From an uncultured Gammaproteobacteria bacterium (GTDB taxonomy: Bacteria > Pseudomonadota > Gammaproteobacteria > Eutrophobiales > Eutrophobiaceae): a stretch of 64,000 nt of DNA. This document shows, one piece after another, positions 51,286 through 59,770 of this stretch. Position 1 is the stretch's first letter. Each line of letters begins with the position of its first letter. The notes under the pieces are model-generated. The model searched no databases. It was not told where the DNA came from and was given only the letters and a program-made list of their open reading frames with translations. The position numbers were made by a program, and so were the translations under genes. The stretch spans positions 868,001 to 932,000 of the forward strand of contig OY282354.1 in the NCBI GenBank assembly GCA_958295485.1, in the 5' to 3' direction.

Positions 51286-52545
51286 GTGATTACCTGGGAG
51301 AGAGTATTCATGCTTCACGAACTGCATGCACAAGGCGTGTCCATCAGCGCCATTGCCCGCCAAACGGGACTGGACCGCAAAACGGTCAGACGTCACTTGG
51401 CCGCGGGGATCCAACCACCGGTGTACAGACCGAGAACGTCGCAAGGCTCGCGGCTGGATCCCTACACGGCGTATCTGCAGACCCGTCTTGCCGAGTATCC
51501 GGGATTATCCGGTGTGCGGCTTTTGCGGGAGATACAAGCACAGGGGTACACGGGCGGATACACCATCCTGACCGATTACCTGCGCACCATCCGGCCACCG
51601 AAGGAGGCCGGTTATGAGGTGCGGTTTGAGACGCCTGCCGGTCATCAGGGGCAAGTCGACTTTGCCCACTTTAAGGTGCGCTTCCGGCATGACCCCGAGG
51701 TGGTTCGGGTGGTCTGGCTGTTTTCTCTGGTGCTGGGCCATTCCCGTTACCTGTTCGGGCGCTTTGTCTGGCGTCAGACCCTGGACGTGGTGATGGCCTG
51801 CCACGAGGCGGCGTTTACCGAGTTGGGCGGGGTCCCGGCCCAGTTGTTGTATGACCGCATGAAGACCGCGGTGCTGGGCGAGTCCGAGTCCGGTGAGGTC
51901 ATCTATCATCCCACCCTGCTGGCCCTGGCCGCTCACTACGGCTTTCGCCCCAAGGCCTGCCGGCCCTACCGGGCCAAGACCAAGGGCAAGGTGGAGCGTC
52001 CGTTTCGTTACGTGCGCCAGGACTTCTTCCTGGCCAGCCGGTTCGACGACCTGGAGGACTTGAACCGGCAGTTTGACGGCTGGCGCCATGAGATAGCGAA
52101 CCGGCGCACCCACGCCACCACCGGCCAGGTGGTGCACACCGCCTTCGAAGCGGAGCGTCCGGTCCTGCAAACCTTGCCGGCCGGTCCGTTCCCGGACGTC
52201 CTGTCATTCGAACGCCGGGTGACCCAGGACGGTATGGTGTCCGTCGACGGCAACCTGTACTCGGTGCCGGATACTACCCGCAAGCGCCCGGTAGAAGTGC
52301 AACGCAGCGCTACCGAGATACGGATTATCGAGCAGGGTCACTGTGTTGCCTGCCATCCCCGGCTCACCGGCCGGGGCCAGCGCCGCCTTTCGCCGGGCCA
52401 CCGGCAACCGCATAAAATAGCGCCAGCAGCGCTACCCCCGACCTATTCCGGTTACTTCACCCGCCCCGGTGAGGTGGTCGCCACCCGCGACCTCAGTGTC
52501 TACCAGCGCATCGGCCAGGCCAAGGCCCGGGAGACCCACACATGA
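51286..52545 (+). CDS. istA: IS21-family transposase IstA
   Basis: About 419 residues from the GTG at 51286 (GGAGGG 7 bases upstream). An N-terminal HTH (LHAQGVSISAIARQTGLDRK) leads to a DDE integrase core with Asp in GQVDFAHFKV, Asp in LLYDRMKTAV and Glu in GKVERPFRYV. Overlaps istB by 4 bases. All catalytic residues are present, so the element may be active. Confidence 0.95.
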   Translation: MITWERVFMLHELHAQGVSISAIARQTGLDRKTVRRHLAAGIQPPVYRPRTSQGSRLDPYTAYLQTRLAEYPGLSGVRLLREIQAQGYTGGYTILTDYLRTIRPPKEAGYEVRFETPAGHQGQVDFAHFKVRFRHDPEVVRVVWLFSLVLGHSRYLFGRFVWRQTLDVVMACHEAAFTELGGVPAQLLYDRMKTAVLGESESGEVIYHPTLLALAAHYGFRPKACRPYRAKTKGKVERPFRYVRQDFFLASRFDDLEDLNRQFDGWRHEIANRRTHATTGQVVHTAFEAERPVLQTLPAGPFPDVLSFERRVTQDGMVSVDGNLYSVPDTTRKRPVEVQRSATEIRIIEQGHCVACHPRLTGRGQRRLSPGHRQPHKIAPAALPPTYSGYFTRPGEVVATRDLSVYQRIGQAKARETHT

Positions 52546-53387
52546 ACGCCGTCAGCCCCCTGGAGGCAGTCAAACAACACCTGGTGAACCTGAAGATGGC
52601 CGCCGCCCTGGAAGTCCTCGATAGCGTACTCGACCAGGTGGAACGCCAGCAACTCTCCACCCTGGAAGCCTTGGACTGCCTGCTCGCCGAAGAATATACC
52701 CGGCGTGAGACACGCCGCATCCGGACGCAACTGCTGACCTCGCGCCTTACCCAGGTCAAGACCCTGGAATCCTTCGACTTCAGCTTCCAGCCCAGCCTCG
52801 ACCGCAACCGCATCCTCACCCTGGCCGAGCTCAGCTTCATCGACCGACGCCAGACCGTCCACCTGCTCGGCCCGCCCGGCGTCGGTAAAAGTCACTTGGC
52901 CATCGCCCTGGGGGTCGCCGCCGTCAAGGCCCATAAGAGCGTCTATTTCACGACCCTGACCGAACTCATTACCTCGCTCACCCAGGCCGAACGCGCCGGG
53001 TCCCTCACCTCGCGCCTGCGCTACATCAACCGGGTCGCCCTGCTCATCGTCGACGAAGTCGGCTACCTGCCTATCGAACCCGGTGGCGCCAACCAGTTCT
53101 TCCAACTGGTCAATGCCCGCTACGAGAAAGGCGCCACTGTTCTCACCTCCAATCGCGGCTTCAAGGACTGGGGCACTATCTTCGGCGATAACGTCGTCGC
53201 TGCGGCCCTGCTGGACCGCTTGCTGCACCATGCCATCGTCGTCGAGATCGAAGGGCATTCCTACCGACTGCGGGAACACGCCAACCTGGTCCCCGATACC
53301 CTCAAGGGCCAGTCGTTAGACCGCATGGAGAAACCCAAACGCAAACCCGGCAGACCACGCCAACGCCAACCCGCAGGGAGGGATTGA
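52542..53387 (+). CDS. istB: IS21-family helper ATPase IstB
   Basis: 281-residue AAA+ ATPase (DnaA/DnaC-like) that helps IstA choose and bind targets. Walker A GPPGVGKSHLA (about 107-117), Walker B LLIVDEVGYLP (about 168-178), and the IstB pattern SNRGFKDWGTIFGD. Translationally coupled to istA. Confidence 0.96.
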   Translation: MNAVSPLEAVKQHLVNLKMAAALEVLDSVLDQVERQQLSTLEALDCLLAEEYTRRETRRIRTQLLTSRLTQVKTLESFDFSFQPSLDRNRILTLAELSFIDRRQTVHLLGPPGVGKSHLAIALGVAAVKAHKSVYFTTLTELITSLTQAERAGSLTSRLRYINRVALLIVDEVGYLPIEPGGANQFFQLVNARYEKGATVLTSNRGFKDWGTIFGDNVVAAALLDRLLHHAIVVEIEGHSYRLREHANLVPDTLKGQSLDRMEKPKRKPGRPRQRQPAGRD

Positions 53388-53461
53388 TGCACGATTCGTT
53401 TAATCCACAGGTGGGGAATTTTCAACCGGCACTTTTGGGGAATTTTCAACCGGTATTGACA

Positions 53462-53921
53462 CCTTCTTATGAATCAACGCATTGTATGCAGCCCGGTCTG
53501 CCTGCGTCGGCAACAACTTCAGGTCATCTGGAGGCAGGTGATGCCGATTGACAAGAAGCTCGCCGATGATGCCTTCTGTTGTACTGTCTCCCCCAAGCGA
53601 AGCCTTGTCCCGTATCGCGGCGAGCAAAATTGAAAGCGTTGTTAAACGCTGCTGACCGTCGATAACGAGATGCTTTGTTACTCCGACTGGAACAGTTCTG
53701 ATCGGTGTTGTCACGATAGCTCCCATGAAATGCGACGTCCATTCAGCCTCAGGCGCCTCATATTGCACCATCAAATCATCCCATAGTGTTTCCCAGTTCT
53801 TTAGCTCCCATGAATAAGGCCGCTGAAAAAGTGGGATAACTCCCTGTTTGAAACCGTCGTAGTATTGTATTAAGTGAACTGGTGAAGCTTCCATGGTAAA
53901 CAGCATCTCAAGCATGTGCAT
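53462..53921 (-). pseudogene. GmrSD-like DUF262/DUF1524 gene, N-terminal part
   Basis: First about 153 residues of the interrupted restriction-like gene. The ParB-like DUF262 motifs are clear: IPLFQRPYSWELKNWETLWDDL and VIDGQQRLTTLSIL. Translation would now run on into the IS end and stop after about 20 more residues. Several ATGs are clustered at 53894-53921, so the exact start is uncertain. Confidence 0.88.
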
Positions 53922-53949
53922 GAAACAACCATATTATCATTAGCTCAGT

Positions 53950-54057
53950 TACTTTGTCTTGCCGCCCGAGTATTGTTGCGTAATGATATCAATGCCCGCC
54001 TGTGGTGTCTTGATGCCGCGCTTTGATCTCATCCCTGTCATGGTTAAATGTGGCATG
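53950..54057 (-). pseudogene. Deleted copy of higB-like toxin gene
   Basis: Positions 53970-54027 match 47870-47927 with four differences in 58 bases, and 54029-54055 match 48178-48204 with one. The about 250 bases between them in the intact toxin gene are missing here. Same orientation as the intact copy. The operator palindrome is degraded (TGCCACATT arm lost). Confidence 0.85.
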
Positions 54058-54150
54058 AATGTCGCGGGGTCTGTTATACTCGCGGAAAGCGGGTTTAATC
54101 GCAAGGCTGGACAATCAGCGCTGTTACGCAAATTCCGAAGGGGGATAATC

Positions 54151-56436
54151 ATGTTTAATACCGAATTTCATTTCAAGCCTATGGCGTTTATCGCGGCGAT
54201 AGCCGTGATTTCAGCCGGCTTTTCCGCGTATGCAGCCGATGATGTTGTCGAAGAAATAGTAGTTACCGCATTGAAGCGATCAAGCTCGTTGCAGGATACG
54301 CCGATAGCCATATCCGCCCTGACCGGTGAGACTATCGATAGGGTCGGCGCCGATGATTTTGTTGATATTGTCGGTTCCGTGCCGGGCCTGACCCTGCGGG
54401 ATAATGGCCCCGGCGCTACCCGTCCGATTATTCGGGGGGTCTCCAGCCCGGGTGAACCTCAAGTCGGCGTGTATTTCGATGAGGCCTTGGCTGTCGGCGC
54501 GCCGGGCACGACCAATGATGCAGGTCTCAGGTCGCCGGAATTAAAACCGTTCGACATGGAACGCATCGAAGTATTGAAGGGGCCTCAAGGCACGCTCTAC
54601 GGCGGCGGGTCCATGGGCGGGACCATGCGCTTTATCACGAACAAGCCCAACGCGGAGGAAATCGAGGCGAAGATCAGCGTGGAGGGTTCCACGGTCAGAC
54701 ACGGAGACACCGGCTACCAGGTTAACGGTATGCTCAACCTGCCGGTTATCCAGGATCAGTTGGCGCTGCGAATTGTTGCATTCAAGCGGGATGAACCCGG
54801 TTTTATCGATAATGTCGCCCTTGACCAGGATGATATCAATGACGTTGATTCGGAAGGGGGGCGCGTGGCGCTGCGTTGGACTCCCACGGATAATTTTACG
54901 GCAAGCGGGACTATTTATTACCAGGACCAGGACGTAGGGGGTGGCTTCCATTTTAATCCCGGTATCGACAGGGACGATCCCAAAACGGATGCTCTCTCCA
55001 TGGAACCCTATAACGATGAACAGGTGTTGTATAACCTGACCCTTGAATATGCCATGAGTTGGGCGGAGGCCTTGTATTCTTATTCCTGGTATGACCGTAA
55101 CGCCACGTTTCGCTTTCATAATGGTTTTACCGGATTTCCGTTTCCCCCATTGCTATCCACGCAACCGGAACCTTTACAGGCATTGAGCCATGAATTCCGG
55201 CTTACTTCCACAGGGGTTAACGTCATCGACTGGACAGTAGGCGCCTTTTATTCGGATCGCAATGCGTTTGTTGACAGCCGGGTGACGGAGCCTACCGCCA
55301 CGGGCGCCGAGCCGAACCCCGCGGTGTTCTTTTTCAGGAGGACGGTGAATTCGTCACTGTTGCAACGGGCCGTGTATGGCGAGGCAACCTGGCACGTTAC
55401 CGACAGGTTGGCGCTGACGGGCGGGGTAAGGTATTTCAAGGTCGATAGCGGCAGCGACGTAATCAATCGCATTAATATCCCCGGTTTCGGGCTTGGCCCG
55501 GGCGTGCCTGGCATTCCCGTGCCATTTCAAATAAACGTTACCCGAGGTTCGGATGACGGCCCTATCTTCAAAGCTCACGTCGGCTATGATTTAACCGATG
55601 ACGTATTGGTTTACGGGTCATTCTCCCAGGGTTTCCGGCCGGGCGGCGCCAACCAGAATACTTCTTCCATTGCTTTGACGGACCCGCTCAACGAGGGCGT
55701 ACCCGAAGCATTCGAGTCCGACACCCTGGACAGTTATGAAGTGGGTATCCATTCACAATGGCTTGAAAATCGTTTGACCATGAATGCGGCATTCTATCAT
55801 ATAGATTGGGAGGACATCGTTCTTTCGTCAAGATCACCGTCGGGATTATTCGGTTTTCTGCAAAACGCGGATACTGCGGATGTAACCGGGTTTGAACTTG
55901 AAAGCGTTCTTGACGTCGCCGAAGATTTCCGCCTGACCGCGGCGTTGAGTTACGTTAATTCGGAGCTTTCTTCCAATGCCCCGGTTAACCGGCAAAGAGG
56001 TTCAGACCGCCTGTGGTACAGCCGCTCCGGCGTGGATGGAGACCGCCTGCCGAACGTGCCCGAATGGACTTTTAACGGTTCAATGGAATACGGCCGTCAA
56101 CTCCCCTGGATGGATCTGCGTGGTTATATTTACCTTAACGTCAACTACACGGGCGAGAGTTTTGCGGATTTCAATGAGTTTTTAATAGATCTGGAAACAT
56201 TTACCCCAACGAATCAACTGAACATTCAATATAACAGACAAGGCGATTACGCCATCGTAGACCTGCGGGTCGGCGTTGAAGCGGACGATTGGGGCGCTTC
56301 GATATTCGTTGACAATCTTTTCGATGAAAGGGCGATTACCCAGGTATTCGAAGACGGTACTTTCCGTCTGGACCCGGGCCAGAATTTTCTCGAGAAACCC
56401 CGGGCCATTGGAATCGCTTTTTCCAGGAGTTTCTAA
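54151..56436 (+). CDS. TonB-dependent outer-membrane receptor
   Basis: About 761 residues from the ATG at 54151 (AAGGGGGAT upstream). Signal peptide ending SAYA, TonB box-like EEIVVTALKR (about 35-44), plug with ALTGETIDRVG, IIRGVSSPG, MERIEVLKGPQGTLYGGGSMGG, then a barrel ending in FSRSF. A sulfatase gene follows on the same strand, repeating the receptor-sulfatase pairing at 25.8-30 kb. Confidence 0.95.
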   Translation: MFNTEFHFKPMAFIAAIAVISAGFSAYAADDVVEEIVVTALKRSSSLQDTPIAISALTGETIDRVGADDFVDIVGSVPGLTLRDNGPGATRPIIRGVSSPGEPQVGVYFDEALAVGAPGTTNDAGLRSPELKPFDMERIEVLKGPQGTLYGGGSMGGTMRFITNKPNAEEIEAKISVEGSTVRHGDTGYQVNGMLNLPVIQDQLALRIVAFKRDEPGFIDNVALDQDDINDVDSEGGRVALRWTPTDNFTASGTIYYQDQDVGGGFHFNPGIDRDDPKTDALSMEPYNDEQVLYNLTLEYAMSWAEALYSYSWYDRNATFRFHNGFTGFPFPPLLSTQPEPLQALSHEFRLTSTGVNVIDWTVGAFYSDRNAFVDSRVTEPTATGAEPNPAVFFFRRTVNSSLLQRAVYGEATWHVTDRLALTGGVRYFKVDSGSDVINRINIPGFGLGPGVPGIPVPFQINVTRGSDDGPIFKAHVGYDLTDDVLVYGSFSQGFRPGGANQNTSSIALTDPLNEGVPEAFESDTLDSYEVGIHSQWLENRLTMNAAFYHIDWEDIVLSSRSPSGLFGFLQNADTADVTGFELESVLDVAEDFRLTAALSYVNSELSSNAPVNRQRGSDRLWYSRSGVDGDRLPNVPEWTFNGSMEYGRQLPWMDLRGYIYLNVNYTGESFADFNEFLIDLETFTPTNQLNIQYNRQGDYAIVDLRVGVEADDWGASIFVDNLFDERAITQVFEDGTFRLDPGQNFLEKPRAIGIAFSRSF

Positions 56437-56533
56437 GGCTTATTTTATGTTGTCTCACTTGATGCCGGGTATGGCGGTATGGGCCTGCCCGGCATCGTCG
56501 TTTTTCAGGCACGGATAACAAACGAGAGCAACC

Positions 56534-58108
56534 ATGCCAATTCAATGCCGGCCAGTCGTCATCGCGCTTTTCACGCTGATATTTTTTTCAACGTCGCTGC
56601 CCGCGCTGCCATTGAGACCCAATATCCTGTTGATAGTGTCCGACAACCAGGGCGCTCCCCTGCTGGGCGCCTACGGCAATGAAGAAATAAAAACGCCCAA
56701 CATCGACAAGCTGGCAGACCGGGGAATCCGGTTCAACAATGCCTTTGCGGTAAACGGCGTTTGCTCCCCGACCAGGGCGACGTTGCTAACCGGGTTAATC
56801 CCATCGCAGACGGGGATTCACGTCGCGTTGCCCTCGGATATAGACGTGCCGGATTGGTCGGGCATAGAAGAGTTTCGTTCACTCCCGCAAACACTGTCCG
56901 AAGCGGGTTACAGCACCGGCCTGGTCGGCAAGTATCACTTGGGAATGCCGCAAAAACCCCAACTCGGTTTCCAATATTGGGTTACTTTTCCATCGGGACA
57001 TACCACCACGTTTTATGATCAAACCGTGATAGATAACGGCAAACAATACCAGGTGGCGGAACATTTGACCGATTTCTGGACGGAAAAGGCCGTCCACTTT
57101 TTGTCCCGGCAGGCAAGAGACAAACCCTTCTTTTTATACCTTGCCTATAACGGCCCTTATAACCTGCCCCCCACGGTGACGATGACGCCGCGCAACAGGC
57201 ATGCGGACTATTACAAACAACACACGCCGTCCATGCCCCAGGAAAAAATTCACCCTTACCTGAAAAGCTGGGCGCAGGGGATACGGGGGCCGTCGAAACT
57301 CATGGTCAAGGAAGGGACAACCGCATGGACGGCCATAGAAGCGCTCAATAACAAGACGGCAATGATAAACATTGCCGCCGAGACCGCCATGGTGGACGAC
57401 GGCGTAGGCACGGTGATGCAGGCCCTGGAGGAATTGGGGCTGGATAAAAATACCATCGTGATTTATACCTCGGATCAAGGCGCGGCCTATGGGCACCATG
57501 GCTTGTTCGGGAATACTTCGTGGTCTTTTCCGTTTACCGCCCATAATATCAACATGCAGGTACCGCTCATCCTCGCTCATCCCGGCCATATCCCGCCGGG
57601 TATTCAGAGCGACCGGATCATTAATCAATTCGATATATTCCCAACCCTGCTGGACTACGCCGGCATGGGTGAATTGGAAATAGCCGATACTCCGGGCAGG
57701 AGCTTCGTATCATTCCTGCGGGGCAATGAAGTTGAAGATTGGAGCGATGCGGCATTCTTCGAATTCGTCACGGTCAGGGTTATCCGCACAGATCGGTGGA
57801 AATACATGAAACGGCTGGATACGGAAGGACCCGATACGCTGTACGATCTTGAAAATGACCCCGCTGAGAGAAACAACCTGGCGTCTGATCCTGCCTACGC
57901 AGAAATTCTCAAGCGGCTGGATGACAGATTGACAGAATTTTTTACCACCTACAGTGATGATAAATATGACCTGTGGAACGGCGGCACCGCCAAGGGCATA
58001 CTCCTGGAAAAGTATTACGGCCGTGACGATATATTCAGGGACAGGTTCCCGAACTGGGAAGAACCTTCACTCAAAAAAGCAAAACGCGTCTTTACCGACC
58101 GCTTTTGA
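56534..58108 (+). CDS. Secreted sulfatase
   Basis: 524 residues with a cleavable signal (VVIALFTLIFFSTSLPALP). Sulfatase signature VCSPTRATLLTG (formylglycine Cys about 76), metal Asp in LIVSDNQGAP, and YTSDQGAAYGHHG in the middle. Unlike the other two sulfatases here it is not a lipoprotein, and it belongs to a different branch of the family. Starts 98 bases after the TonB receptor. Substrate unknown. Confidence 0.92.
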   Translation: MPIQCRPVVIALFTLIFFSTSLPALPLRPNILLIVSDNQGAPLLGAYGNEEIKTPNIDKLADRGIRFNNAFAVNGVCSPTRATLLTGLIPSQTGIHVALPSDIDVPDWSGIEEFRSLPQTLSEAGYSTGLVGKYHLGMPQKPQLGFQYWVTFPSGHTTTFYDQTVIDNGKQYQVAEHLTDFWTEKAVHFLSRQARDKPFFLYLAYNGPYNLPPTVTMTPRNRHADYYKQHTPSMPQEKIHPYLKSWAQGIRGPSKLMVKEGTTAWTAIEALNNKTAMINIAAETAMVDDGVGTVMQALEELGLDKNTIVIYTSDQGAAYGHHGLFGNTSWSFPFTAHNINMQVPLILAHPGHIPPGIQSDRIINQFDIFPTLLDYAGMGELEIADTPGRSFVSFLRGNEVEDWSDAAFFEFVTVRVIRTDRWKYMKRLDTEGPDTLYDLENDPAERNNLASDPAYAEILKRLDDRLTEFFTTYSDDKYDLWNGGTAKGILLEKYYGRDDIFRDRFPNWEEPSLKKAKRVFTDRF

Positions 58109-58112
58109 TCCG

Positions 58113-58193
58113 AATTCCGGGGACAGTTTACTTGCTTCCCAGCGCGTTTCCATGAGCCGCGCTGGCGAAATCGAGCAAGCTGTCCCCGGAATT
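58113..58193. repeat. 81-bp compound palindrome (REP-like)
   Basis: Outer arms AATTCCGGGGACAG (58113-58126) and CTGTCCCCGGAATT (58180-58193) are exact complements. Inside are CTTGCT/AGCAAG and CCAGCGCG/CGCGCTGG arms, so the unit can fold as one long stem. Such GGGGACAG palindromes are typical of REP elements moved by Y1 (RAYT) transposases; none is encoded here. It may also end transcription of the sulfatase gene. Confidence 0.85.
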
Positions 58194-58285
58194 GGTGGCG
58201 CGCTGATGGGGTTCCGACCCCAACAGGGCGCCGTATTTCATGCCGGTCTATCCACTAAGGCGCTTCCCTGGGTTATAATGCTTCC

Positions 58286-59269
58286 ATGAGATACATCAGG
58301 ATTACAGAGTTCGGCGACCCCGACGTCCTGCAAATCGCCGAGTGCGACCCACCGGCGCCGGGTAAAAATCAGGTACTGATCAAGGTTGCGGCGGCGGGGA
58401 TAAATCGCCCCGACGTGATGCAAAGACAGGGCAGGTATCCGCCGCCGCCCGGCGCGCCGGATATTCCCGGCCTGGAAATAGCGGGCGAAGTGATCGAGCC
58501 TGGAGAGGGAGTAACCTGGCCGAACCGGGGCGATCAGGTTTGCGCCTTGATTGCCGGTGGCGGCTATGCCGAATTCGCCGTCGCCGATGCTCCCGTCTGT
58601 TTGCCCGTGCCCGCCGGGCTGACGCCCGTTGAAGCCGCCGCCCTCCCGGAAACCTTTTTTACCGTCTGGAGCAACCTGTTCGATCGCGCCGGTCTCAAGG
58701 CGGGCGAATCCGTTTTAATCCACGGTGGCAGCAGCGGTATCGGCACGACGGCAATCCAATTGGCAAAGGCCTTCGGCGCAACCGTGGTTACCACCGCCGG
58801 CAGTGAAGACAAGTGCAAGGCCTGTCGTGAATTAGGCGCAGACCTGGTAGTTAATTACCGCGAAGAAGATTTTGTCGAAGCGTGTAAGGACGCCACGGGC
58901 GGCAAGGGAGTCGACGTCATTATCGACATGGTTGCCGGTGATTATACCAACCGTAATATCGAAGCCGCCGCGGTGGAAGGCCGCTATGTCTTTATCGCCG
59001 GCCTGAGAGGATTTTCAGCAGCGGTATCGATTCGTTCCATCATGCTGAAGCGTCTGGTGGTAACCGGTTCGACGTTGCGCCCGCGGCCCGTCGGGTTCAA
59101 GGCGAGTATCGCCGCCGGTTTGAAACAACAGGTCTGGCCTTTACTCGAATCCGGCAAAATCAAACCTGTCATCCATACGGTTCTGCCTTTGAGCGAGGCT
59201 GGAGAAGGTCATCGTTTGATGGAGTCAAGCCGGCATATCGGCAAAATAATGCTGAGAGTTCCGGGTTAA
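58286..59269 (+). CDS. NAD(P)H quinone oxidoreductase (PIG3-like)
   Basis: 327 residues, medium-chain dehydrogenase/reductase of the zinc-free quinone oxidoreductase type. GroES-like N-terminus with AGINRPDVMQRQGRYPPPPG, nucleotide site HGGSSGIGTTAIQLAKAFG (about 149-167), and a VVNYREEDF motif. A TATAAT (58274-58279) lies only 6 bases before the ATG and no ribosome site is present, so the message may be leaderless. Confidence 0.92.
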   Translation: MRYIRITEFGDPDVLQIAECDPPAPGKNQVLIKVAAAGINRPDVMQRQGRYPPPPGAPDIPGLEIAGEVIEPGEGVTWPNRGDQVCALIAGGGYAEFAVADAPVCLPVPAGLTPVEAAALPETFFTVWSNLFDRAGLKAGESVLIHGGSSGIGTTAIQLAKAFGATVVTTAGSEDKCKACRELGADLVVNYREEDFVEACKDATGGKGVDVIIDMVAGDYTNRNIEAAAVEGRYVFIAGLRGFSAAVSIRSIMLKRLVVTGSTLRPRPVGFKASIAAGLKQQVWPLLESGKIKPVIHTVLPLSEAGEGHRLMESSRHIGKIMLRVPG

Positions 59270-59291
59270 CCAAAAAATTTTCAACAAAATG

Positions 59292-59320
59292 TTCAAACGC
59301 CGGGCTGGCTTCTTTATAAT
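59292..59320 (+). promoter_or_regulatory. Promoter for ferredoxin gene
   Basis: TTCAAA (59292-59297), 17-base spacer, TATAAT (59315-59320), 56 bases before the ferredoxin ATG. Confidence 0.65.
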
Positions 59321-59376
59321 CCGCGCTTCCGAAAGGGATGGTAAAACAATAATTCAATATCTTTGGGGATCATGAA

Positions 59377-59697
59377 ATGCCGAAAATCACCTATATCGCA
59401 TTCGATGGGACGGAAACCCCGGTAGACGCCAATGAAGGCCTGAGTGTCATGCAGGCCGCCGTCAACAATGGAGTCGTGGGCATTGTCGCCGAGTGCGGCG
59501 GCGCTTGCAGTTGCGCTACTTGCCACGTGCACGTGGAGCAGGGGTGGTTCGATAAACTGCCGGAAGCCCAGGCCATGGAAAAAGAAATGCTGGATTTCGT
59601 TATGAGTCCCCAACCAACAAGCCGTTTAAGTTGCCAAATCAAAATCACCGCGGACCTGGACGGCCTGGTCGTGCACACGCCGGAGTCACAATACTGA
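59377..59697 (+). CDS. 2Fe-2S ferredoxin (adrenodoxin/putidaredoxin type)
   Basis: 106-residue plant/adrenodoxin-fold ferredoxin. Cluster ligands in ECGGACSCATCHVHV (Cys-x5-Cys-x2-Cys, about 40-49) and a fourth Cys in RLSCQIKI (about 86). Ligand spacing and length match ferredoxins that serve P450s or ring hydroxylases, but no such oxygenase is in the window. The flavoprotein at 39.2-40.4 kb is the kind of reductase it would need. Confidence 0.95.
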   Translation: MPKITYIAFDGTETPVDANEGLSVMQAAVNNGVVGIVAECGGACSCATCHVHVEQGWFDKLPEAQAMEKEMLDFVMSPQPTSRLSCQIKITADLDGLVVHTPESQY

Positions 59698-59770
59698 CCC
59701 CTTGCGTTGTTGCGTCCCGCCGCCGTATTGATGCCGCTACGGATAAACTCCCCGTAGCTTCCAACAGGCT

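Larger units (their letters stand above)
51144..53461 (+). mobile_element. Complete IS21-family insertion sequence, 2318 bp
   Basis: Ends begin TGTCA at 51144 and finish TGACA at 53461; the imperfect terminal repeats read TGTCAGTGCCGGTGTAAAA and TGTCAATACCGGTTGAAAA inward, with further inner copies of the ACTCCCC/ATTCCCC block. The target duplication is CCTTC (51139-51143 and 53462-53466). It carries istA and istB, both apparently intact. It splits a GmrSD-like gene. Confidence 0.95.

Noticed and set aside
51505-52170. Minus-strand frame of 221 codons inside istA
   Set aside because: Antisense shadow of a transposase with complete DDE residues.
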